This document shows positions 53,799-64,000 of a DNA stretch of 64,000 nucleotides, one piece after another. The position numbers and the translations under genes were made by a program. Positions within the stretch are counted from its first letter, which is position 1; each line of letters opens with the position of its first letter. The notes beneath the pieces are model-generated. The model was not told the DNA's origin and ran no database searches. It worked only from the letters and a program-made list of their open reading frames with translations. The DNA comes from Microvirga sp. SRT01 (GTDB lineage: Bacteria > Pseudomonadota > Alphaproteobacteria > Sphingomonadales > Sphingomonadaceae), in the NCBI GenBank assembly GCA_018139225.1, contig JAGSNX010000003.1, forward strand, positions 620,001 through 684,000, in the 5' to 3' direction.

Positions 53799-54656
53799 CT
53801 ACTCCACCAGCGCGAGCACCCGCTCCGCCTCCATCAGATGCAGCCGCTCGACCATCTCACCGTTCAATCTGATCGCGCCGCGTCCCTCGGTACCGGGGGA
53901 CGCAAACGCCGCGACGATCGCCCGCGCGCGCCCCACCTCCGCCTCCGTCGGCCCGAACGCAGCGTTGGCCGCATCGATCTGCGCCGGATGGATCAGGCTC
54001 TTGCCGTCGAACCCCCAGTCCGCGCCCTGTCGACACTCCGCTGCCAGCCGATCAGGATCGTCGAACACGTTCAGCACGCCGTCCAGCGCCAGCATCCGGC
54101 CCGCCCGCGCCGCCGCGACGATCTGCGCCAGCGCGGGCAGCAGGGGCGCCCGGTCCGGTCCCGGTCGGCAGCGCAGGTCCAGCGCCAGATCGTTCGTGCC
54201 CGCTACCAGCGCACCAAGGCGCAGCTCGGCTGCCGCCGACGCGATCTCTGGCAGCGCCATGATCCCGCGTGCCGTTTCGATCATCGCCCACACTGCGGGA
54301 CCGTTGGGCCCAAGCCGCTCGCGCGCCATCCGCAACGTCGCGACCCCGTCGACCTTCGGCAGCAATACCGCGTCCGGCGGCGCCGTCGCCAGCGCCGCGA
54401 GATCGTCCTCCGCCCATTCGCCGTCCACCGCGTTGATGCGCACGACCAGCAGACGGGGTCCGAAGCCGCCGTCGTGCAGCGCCGCCCGCGCAGCATCCCG
54501 AGCCGCCGCCTTGGCTTCCGGTGCTACCGAATCTTCCAGGTCCAGAACCACCGCATCGCACGGCAGACCGCGTGCCTTGACGATCGCCCGCGCGTTGGAT
54601 GCCGGCAGGAACAGCGCGCTGCGGCAGCGGGACATCGGGGAAGCCATCATCTTCAT
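53799..54656 (-). CDS. CitE-like HpcH/HpaI aldolase/lyase family protein
   Basis: A 285-residue TIM-barrel protein related to citrate lyase beta subunit and malyl-CoA or citramalyl-CoA lyases. RSALFLPASNARAIVKARGL, DAVVLDLEDSVAPEAKAAAR, IETARGIMALPEIA and LRLGALVAGTNDLALDL are family blocks, with the metal-binding Glu and Asp residues present. No citDEF partners are nearby, so it is a stand-alone CoA-thioester lyase of unknown substrate. ATG at 54656 or 54635. Divergent from cyoA. Confidence 0.88.
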   Translation of the reverse strand: MKMMASPMSRCRSALFLPASNARAIVKARGLPCDAVVLDLEDSVAPEAKAAARDAARAALHDGGFGPRLLVVRINAVDGEWAEDDLAALATAPPDAVLLPKVDGVATLRMARERLGPNGPAVWAMIETARGIMALPEIASAAAELRLGALVAGTNDLALDLRCRPGPDRAPLLPALAQIVAAARAGRMLALDGVLNVFDDPDRLAAECRQGADWGFDGKSLIHPAQIDAANAAFGPTEAEVGRARAIVAAFASPGTEGRGAIRLNGEMVERLHLMEAERVLALVE

Positions 54657-54731
54657 GATCCATGTTGTCCGGTGACACTTTTCGGCATTGGCAGCCTAGC
54701 AGCGGATCGTCGGCAGGCGTAGAGCCAAGCT

Positions 54732-55616
54732 GTGATCGCCGGTAAACCTCGCTCGATCCGCATCGCCGCGGTGGCCGTCGCGCTGCTGCTGGCCGCCTGC
54801 GAACCGGGTGTCCTCAATCCCGCCGGGCCGGTGGCGGCTGGCGAGCGGACGGTTCTGCTCAATTCGCTGGTCATCATGCTCGGCATCGTCATCCCGACGA
54901 TCGTCGCCACCCTGGCCTTTGCATGGTGGTTCCGCGCCGGCAACACCCGCGCGACGTACCTGCCGACCTGGACCTATTCCGGGCGAGTCGAACTGCTGGT
55001 GTGGTCCGTGCCAGCGCTGGTGGTCATCTTCCTTGCGGGCATAACCTGGATCGGCAGCCACGATCTCGCCCCTGAAAAGCCGCTGGCGTCGAAGGTCGCA
55101 CCGATCGAGGTGCAGGTCGTCGCGCTCGACTGGAAATGGCTGTTCATCTATCCCGGCCAGAACGTCGCGACCGTCAATCGCCTCGTCATTCCCGTCGGTA
55201 CGCCGGTCCGGTTCCGCATCACCAGCGGCACCGTCATGAACAGCTTCTTCGTGCCGCAGCTCGGTAGTCAGATCTATGCGATGTCGGGCATGGACTCGCG
55301 CCTGCACCTGCAAGCCGACCAGCCCGGCAGCTATCGCGGCATGTCCGCGCACTATAGCGGGGAAGGGTTCGCCGACATGAATTTCGTCGTCGATGCCGTA
55401 CCGCGCGCGCAATTTGCGGGTTGGGTCGCGCAAACGCGGGCGGCGGGACCGCTGCTCGACGGCCCCGGTTTCGCCGAGCTCGCTCGGGAGGCATCGTCGG
55501 TGAAGACGCCGTTCAGCTACCGCGCGGTGCTGCCCGGCCTTTACGACCGCATCGTCGCGCACGCCGGTGCCGCGGTCCGCGACACCGCCGATTCCGGCCG
55601 GGAGGACAAGAAGTGA
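54732..55616 (+). CDS. cyoA: Quinol oxidase subunit II
   Basis: A 294-residue lipoprotein-type subunit II of the bo3 ubiquinol oxidase. It starts with GTG at 54732. The signal sequence ends in the lipobox LAAC (Cys23). Two membrane helices follow, then the cupredoxin domain ([39 protein letters not shown]). The CuA ligands of cytochrome c oxidases are absent ([10 protein letters not shown] where cysteines would be), so it uses quinol. Its stop overlaps the cyoB start (GTGA). Confidence 0.95.
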   Translation: MIAGKPRSIRIAAVAVALLLAACEPGVLNPAGPVAAGERTVLLNSLVIMLGIVIPTIVATLAFAWWFRAGNTRATYLPTWTYSGRVELLVWSVPALVVIFLAGITWIGSHDLAPEKPLASKVAPIEVQVVALDWKWLFIYPGQNVATVNRLVIPVGTPVRFRITSGTVMNSFFVPQLGSQIYAMSGMDSRLHLQADQPGSYRGMSAHYSGEGFADMNFVVDAVPRAQFAGWVAQTRAAGPLLDGPGFAELAREASSVKTPFSYRAVLPGLYDRIVAHAGAAVRDTADSGREDKK

Positions 55617-57661
55617 GCCCGCTGCACCCCGTCGAGATGGGGCAGATCTCGCCGATCTTCGGCAAGCTGAACTGGGACTCGATCCCGTTCGACGAGCCGC
55701 TGCCGCTGGTGTCGTCCGCCGTCGTGGCGATCGCGATCCTGAGCATCCTCGGCTGGGTGTGGAAGAAGGGGCTGTTCCCCTATCTGTGGAAGGAGTGGAT
55801 CACCTCCGTCGATCACAAGCGGATCGGGGTGATGTACTGCGTGCTGGCGGCAGTGATGCTGCTACGCGGCTTTTCCGATGCACTGCTGATGCGCTCGCAA
55901 CAGGCGATCGCGTACATGAACCCGGGCTACCTGCCGCCCGACCACTACGACCAGATCTTTTCCGCGCACGGCACGATCATGATCTTCTTCGTCGCGATGA
56001 CGTTCATGATCGGCCTGATGAATTTCGCCCTGCCGCTTCAGCTCGGCGTCCGCGATGTGGCGTTCCCGACGTTGAATTCCGTCAGCTTCTGGCTGACCGC
56101 CAGCGGCGCGCTACTGCTCAACATCAGCCTCGTGGTCGGGGAGTTCGCGAAGACCGGCTGGGTCGTCTATCCGCCGCTCAGCGAGTTGCGCTTCTCGCCT
56201 GGGGTCGGGGTGGATTACTATCTGTGGGCGATCCAGATATCGGGCGTCGGCACGTTGCTGTCGGGCGTGAATCTGGTCACGACGATCCTGAAGATGCGCG
56301 CGCCCGGCATGGGCTACACCCGGATGCCGATGTTCTGCTGGACGTCGCTGGCGGCGAACCTGCTGATCGTCGCCGCCTTCCCGATCCTGACCGCGACGCT
56401 GGCGATGCTGACGCTCGACCGGTATCTCGGTTTCCACTTCTTCACGAACGAGGCTGGTGGCAACCAGATGATGTTCGTGAACCTGATCTGGGCATGGGGC
56501 CATCCGGAGGTCTACATCCTGATCCTGCCCGCGTTCGGCATCTTCTCCGAAGTCGTGTCGACCTTCTCGGGCAAGCCGCTGTTCGGCTATCGATCGATGA
56601 TCGCGGCGACGATGGTCATCTGCATCCTGTCGTTCATGGTCTGGCTCCACCATTTCTTCACGATGGGGGCGGGGGCGGACGTCAACGGCTTCTTCGGCAT
56701 CACGACGATGATCATCGCGGTGCCGACGGGGGTGAAGGTCTTCAACTGGCTGTTCACGATGTACGGTGGCCGCATCCGCTTCACCTCGATGATGCTGTGG
56801 TCGCTGGGCTTCATGGTCACGTTCGTGATCGGCGGGATGACCGGCGTGCTGCTCGCCGTACCGCCCGCCGATTTCGTGCTGCACAACTCGCTGTTCCTCG
56901 TCGCGCATTTTCATAACGTCGTGATCGGCGGCGTGCTGTTCGGCGCGTTTGCGGGTCTGACCTATTGGTGGCCCAAGGCGTTCGGCTTCACCCTCGACGA
57001 GCGCTGGGGAAAGCGTGCCTTCTGGTTCTGGATCGTCGGCTTCTACGTCGCCTTCATGCCGCTCTACGTGCTCGGCCTGATGGGCATGACGCGACGTTTG
57101 GGCCATTACGACGTTGCCGCCTGGCATCCGTGGCTGATCGCCGCGGCGGTCGGTGCGGTGCTGATCGCGATCGGCATCGCGTGCCAGATCGTCATGATCT
57201 ACGTCTCGATCCGCGACCGCGAGCGGCTGGCCGACACCAGCGGCGATCCCTGGGATGGCCGCACGCTGGAGTGGATCACGACCTCGCCACCCCCGCCGTT
57301 CAACTTCGCGGTGCTGCCGAACGTGCAGGGCGAGGAAGCCTATTGGGACATCAAGTCGCGCGCGCTGGAGAAGAAGCAGCTCAGCGACCGCCCCGAATAT
57401 GAGCATTTCGAGATGCCGCATAACTCGCCGACGGGCATCGTCACCGCGTTCTTCGCGACGGTGATGGGGTTCGCGCTGATCTGGCACATCTGGTGGATGG
57501 TGATCCTCGGCTTCCTCGGCGCGTGGGCGACGTTCGTGGTCTTCGCGTGGCGCGACGAGGCGGAATACGAAGTCCCGGCTGAGGAAGCCCGCCGCCGCGA
57601 CGCCGAACGCCGCCGCGCCAAGGCGATCCTGCTGGGCCTGCCCGAGGACAGCGTCGCATGA
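55613..57661 (+). CDS. cyoB: Quinol oxidase subunit I
   Basis: A 682-residue haem-copper oxidase catalytic subunit with about fifteen membrane helices. [17 protein letters not shown] holds the CuB histidine and the Tyr cross-link region, [11 protein letters not shown] the two CuB histidines, and [10 protein letters not shown] the haem ligands. It oxidises ubiquinol and pumps protons. Start is GTG at 55613 with GGGAGG 7 nt upstream; an ATG nine codons in is less likely. Its stop overlaps cyoC (ATGA). Confidence 0.96.
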   Translation: MSPLHPVEMGQISPIFGKLNWDSIPFDEPLPLVSSAVVAIAILSILGWVWKKGLFPYLWKEWITSVDHKRIGVMYCVLAAVMLLRGFSDALLMRSQQAIAYMNPGYLPPDHYDQIFSAHGTIMIFFVAMTFMIGLMNFALPLQLGVRDVAFPTLNSVSFWLTASGALLLNISLVVGEFAKTGWVVYPPLSELRFSPGVGVDYYLWAIQISGVGTLLSGVNLVTTILKMRAPGMGYTRMPMFCWTSLAANLLIVAAFPILTATLAMLTLDRYLGFHFFTNEAGGNQMMFVNLIWAWGHPEVYILILPAFGIFSEVVSTFSGKPLFGYRSMIAATMVICILSFMVWLHHFFTMGAGADVNGFFGITTMIIAVPTGVKVFNWLFTMYGGRIRFTSMMLWSLGFMVTFVIGGMTGVLLAVPPADFVLHNSLFLVAHFHNVVIGGVLFGAFAGLTYWWPKAFGFTLDERWGKRAFWFWIVGFYVAFMPLYVLGLMGMTRRLGHYDVAAWHPWLIAAAVGAVLIAIGIACQIVMIYVSIRDRERLADTSGDPWDGRTLEWITTSPPPPFNFAVLPNVQGEEAYWDIKSRALEKKQLSDRPEYEHFEMPHNSPTGIVTAFFATVMGFALIWHIWWMVILGFLGAWATFVVFAWRDEAEYEVPAEEARRRDAERRRAKAILLGLPEDSVA

Positions 57662-58329
57662 GCGCGCAGGCAGCAGCCCGACACGGCGGCCACGGCCACG
57701 GCGGGGGCGACCCTAACCACCTCGGCCACGGCGATACGCCGATCAGCGAGCAGGGACCGGCGTCGAAGCGGATCGTCGTGGCCTATGGCTTCTGGATCTT
57801 CCTGCTCTCCGACTTCATCATGTTCTCCGGTTTCTTCGCGGCCTATGCCGTGCTGGTCGGGGAGACGGCGGGCGGGCCGGGCGGACGCGATCTGTTCGAA
57901 CTGCCGCTGGTCGCCGGGGAAACCGCGCTGTTGCTGCTGTCCAGCTTCGCGTGCGGCATGGCCGGTATCGCGATGCACGCCCGCTCCATCAAATGGTTTC
58001 AGGTCGCGATGGCGGCGACCGCGTTGCTCGGCGCCGGCTTCCTCGCGCTGGAACTCTACGAATTCCTGCATCTGATCGGCGAGGGTGCCGGGCCGGGGCG
58101 CAGTGCGTTCCTGTCGGCGTTCTTCGCGCTGGTCGGGTGCCACGGCGTCCACGTCGCGCTCGGCCTCGCATGGCTGACGACGATGATGGCGCAGGTCTGG
58201 ACCAAGGGTTTCCGCGAGGACATCGACCGGCGCATCGCGTGTTTCATGCTGTTCTGGCACGCGCTCGACATCATCTGGGTAGCCTTGTTCACCGTTGTCT
58301 ACCTTCTCGGCGCGGGAGCGGCGACATGA
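57658..58329 (+). CDS. cyoC: Quinol oxidase subunit III
   Basis: A 223-residue membrane subunit with five helices after a His/Gly-rich N-terminus ([17 protein letters not shown]), which could bind metal or be a simple linker. [20 protein letters not shown] and [20 protein letters not shown] match CyoC. It stabilises subunit I. ATGA overlaps link it to cyoB and to cyoD. Confidence 0.95.
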   Translation: MSAQAAARHGGHGHGGGDPNHLGHGDTPISEQGPASKRIVVAYGFWIFLLSDFIMFSGFFAAYAVLVGETAGGPGGRDLFELPLVAGETALLLLSSFACGMAGIAMHARSIKWFQVAMAATALLGAGFLALELYEFLHLIGEGAGPGRSAFLSAFFALVGCHGVHVALGLAWLTTMMAQVWTKGFREDIDRRIACFMLFWHALDIIWVALFTVVYLLGAGAAT

Positions 58330-58736
58330 GCGAACGCGACATGGAGATGGAGTCCGATCACGAGACGGGCGACTCCGCGCCGGGCGAAAGCGACGAGCAT
58401 GACGGCGCGTCGGTCGCGATCCAGGTCCGCAACTATCTGGTCGGGCTGGGACTGGCGACGGTGCTGACCGCCGCGTCCTTCTGGGCGGCGGGCACCGGGC
58501 TGATCTATGGCCCCGGCATCCCCGTCGCGCTGATCGCGCTCGCGGTGGCGCAGATGGGCATCCACCTCGTCTTCTTTCTGCACATCACCACCGGGCCGGA
58601 CAACAGCAACAACGTGCTGGCGCTGGCATTCGGCGTGCTGATCGTCGGACTGGTGCTGATCGGCACGATCTGGATCATGAACCATCTCGACCACAACCTG
58701 ATGCCGATGGGCGAGATGATGCGGATGCAGCGTTAG
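58326..58736 (+). CDS. cyoD: Quinol oxidase subunit IV
   Basis: A 136-residue subunit with an acidic N-terminus (ESDHETGDSAPGESDEHD) and three membrane helices (VGLGLATVLTAASFWAAGTG, MGIHLVFFLHITTGPDNSNN, VLIVGLVLIGTIWIMNHLDH). Needed for assembly of the bo3 oxidase. No cyoE follows. Its stop codon overlaps that of the convergent trehalase gene (bases 58733-58736). Confidence 0.93.
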   Translation: MSERDMEMESDHETGDSAPGESDEHDGASVAIQVRNYLVGLGLATVLTAASFWAAGTGLIYGPGIPVALIALAVAQMGIHLVFFLHITTGPDNSNNVLALAFGVLIVGLVLIGTIWIMNHLDHNLMPMGEMMRMQR

Positions 58737-60267
58737 GGCGTCTCCGCCAGCAGCGCGCGGGTGACGCCGTTGGTCCAGCCGAAGCCGTCCTGATTGGGAT
58801 ATTCCCCACCGCCACCCGGCTTGCGCTCGACCACGTCGTATTTCTCCAGCAGCTTGCCCGACGCGGCATATTCCCGCTGCACGCCCGCCAGCCACGCGGT
58901 CCTGATCCGGGTCGCCAGCGCGGTTTCTTGGTAGCGGCGCAGGCCGGTGATCGCGATCCACTGGAGCGGGGCCCAGCCATTGGGTTCGTCCCATTGCTGC
59001 CCGCTCGGCGTCCCGGTCGTCATCACGCCACCCTCGCCGACCAGCGGCTGGGACGCCGCCGCCGTCGCGCGGCCCTGATCGGGCGTCGCCGCCCCGACGA
59101 ACAGCGGGAACATCGTCGCGGCGGTCAGCACGGTGTTGGCGCGACCGGTGTCGAGGTCATGGTCGGCGAAGAAGCGCCCGTTCCACAGATGCCGGCGGAT
59201 CGCCTGCGTCCGCGCCTCCGCCCGCTGGCCGAACTCGGTCGCACACGCCGTGTCGGCCAGCGTGCGGCAGTTCGTGGCGATCGCCTGCTCCAGCCCCAGC
59301 AACAGGCTGTTGAGATCGACCGCGGCGAAGCGCGTGGTCCGGATCGTCGCCAGCGTGCGGCCGTCCGCGAACCAGCGGGACGAGAAGTCCCAGCCGCTTT
59401 CCGCCCCGGCGCGCAGGTTGCGGAACAGGTCGGCGCGGTCGCGATCCGTCGTATGATCGGCGAGCGCGGCATCCTCGCGGTAACTTTCGTCGCGCGGATC
59501 GGCGCGGTCGTCCCAGTATCGGTTGAGCAGCGACCCATCGGCAAGGCGCGCGACGCGGCGATGCTGCTGCCCCGGCTTCAGCGTGGCTTCGCCGTCCATC
59601 CAGAACGCATGCTCCGCGCGCAACTGCCGCGTCCGCGTCGCCAGCGTCGTGGCATCCCGCGACAGGCCGGACATCAGATAGAAGACCGGCGGCTGCGACC
59701 GGCTGAGATAGTAAGTTCGCGTACCGTTGGGGATGTGGCCGTAACGATCGATCAGGCTGCCGAAATCGGCGACCATCGTCTCGATCAGGTCCTGTCGCCC
59801 CGCCGCGGGCAGGCCCAGCATCGTGAAATAGCTGTCCCAGTAATACAGCTCGCGAAACCGTCCGCCGGGCACGACGTAGGGCTTGGGCAGCGACAAGGCC
59901 GACGATCCCGCGGGAACGCTGGTCGTCGTCCGGGTCAGATGCGGCCACAGTTTGTCGATGTGCTCCGCCAGACTGCTGGTCGGCTGCGGCGTCACCACGC
60001 GCTCGGCGGGCAGCGTGAAGTTCGCGGTGACGAACGCCTTCAACGCCGGGTCGGTGTCGCACTTGCAGCTTCGGTACGCGGCCATGATCGCTGTCGCCGG
60101 CCGCTTCGGCACGGCATCCGCGAACGTCTTCGAATCGGGGAAGATCTGGCGCATCTGCACCGCGGTGTAGAGCGGCCCGTACACCTGTGCGGGCGAGGGT
60201 GGGAACGGCTTCACCGGCGCAGCGGCGATCGGGGCGGCAATGGCCGCGGTGGCCAGCATCATCAGGA

Positions 60268-60271
<4 letters not shown>
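58733..60271 (-). CDS. treA: Periplasmic trehalase (GH37)
   Basis: A 512-residue trehalase that hydrolyses trehalose to glucose. The N-terminus (MLATAAIAAPIAAAPVKPF) is a signal peptide, so the enzyme acts in the periplasm. Both family signatures are present: PGGRFRELYYWDSYFT and QQWDEPNGWAPLQW. Length is a little shorter than E. coli TreA. Start is GTG at 60271, overlapping the glgX stop (GTGA); ATG at 60262 is the alternative. It is the last gene of the glycogen operon, and its stop overlaps that of cyoD. Confidence 0.93.

Positions 60272-64000
<3,729 letters not shown>

Overview
This 64 kb window reads as a chromosomal segment of a high-GC alphaproteobacterium, most likely Sphingomonas or a close relative in the Sphingomonadales. 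The basis is gene content, not a database search: GapR (DUF2312) and SciP (DUF1153), a general-stress promoter of the GGAAC-N17-CGTT class, an ExoD-type membrane protein, a bo3-type quinol oxidase, and many small C/G-rich palindromic repeats between genes. Genes are densely packed, with many 4-nt start/stop overlaps. I see no rRNA, tRNA, CRISPR array, prophage or intact insertion sequence.

Layout. 1-6.6 kb: an MFS exporter, pyruvate kinase, a DUF1244 protein, GapR, an HD-GYP signalling protein and a HerA-like ATPase. 6.7-13.7 kb: the yebC-ruvC-ruvA-ruvB locus, broken up by a palindromic repeat doublet with a DUF559 nuclease-fold gene, a TM2 protein, two divergent Crp/Fnr regulators, a small unknown protein and an ExoD homologue. 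13.7-25.4 kb: a chromate transporter, the nitrogen-PTS enzyme I, a RodZ-like protein, CpoB, TilS, FtsH, HisZ and PurA, then a secreted Gly/Thr-rich protein behind a strong EcfG-type promoter. 25.5-30 kb: AroC, a broken DUF4160-like gene, FabI, a YihY/BrkB membrane protein and a zinc-finger-less DnaJ. 30-37 kb, minus strand: a peptide-modification cluster (ATP-grasp/alpha-E fusion, transglutaminase, 57-residue membrane protein) and the Ku/LigD end-joining pair. 37-42.3 kb: PdxH, a cation efflux protein, a PhzF protein, a candidate small RNA, MnmA, SciP and a GlsB-like stress membrane protein. 42.3-52.6 kb: a SIMPL protein, a two-gene RND pump, a DUF445 protein and a four-gene Mla-type lipid transport operon. 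52.6-64 kb: repeats, a DUF4142 protein, a CitE-like lyase, cyoABCD, and on the minus strand an overlapping glycogen/trehalose operon (glgA partial, pgm, glgX, treA).

Functional themes are DNA repair (RuvABC, Ku/LigD), envelope maintenance (CpoB, Mla, RodZ-like, FtsH), stress response (one convincing and several degenerate EcfG-type promoters) and storage carbohydrate turnover. The parts I think least described are the DUF559/palindrome pair, the fused ATP-grasp/alpha-E operon with its tiny membrane partner, the 15-bp tandem repeats over the starts of cpoB and tilS, and the candidate sRNA after the PhzF gene.
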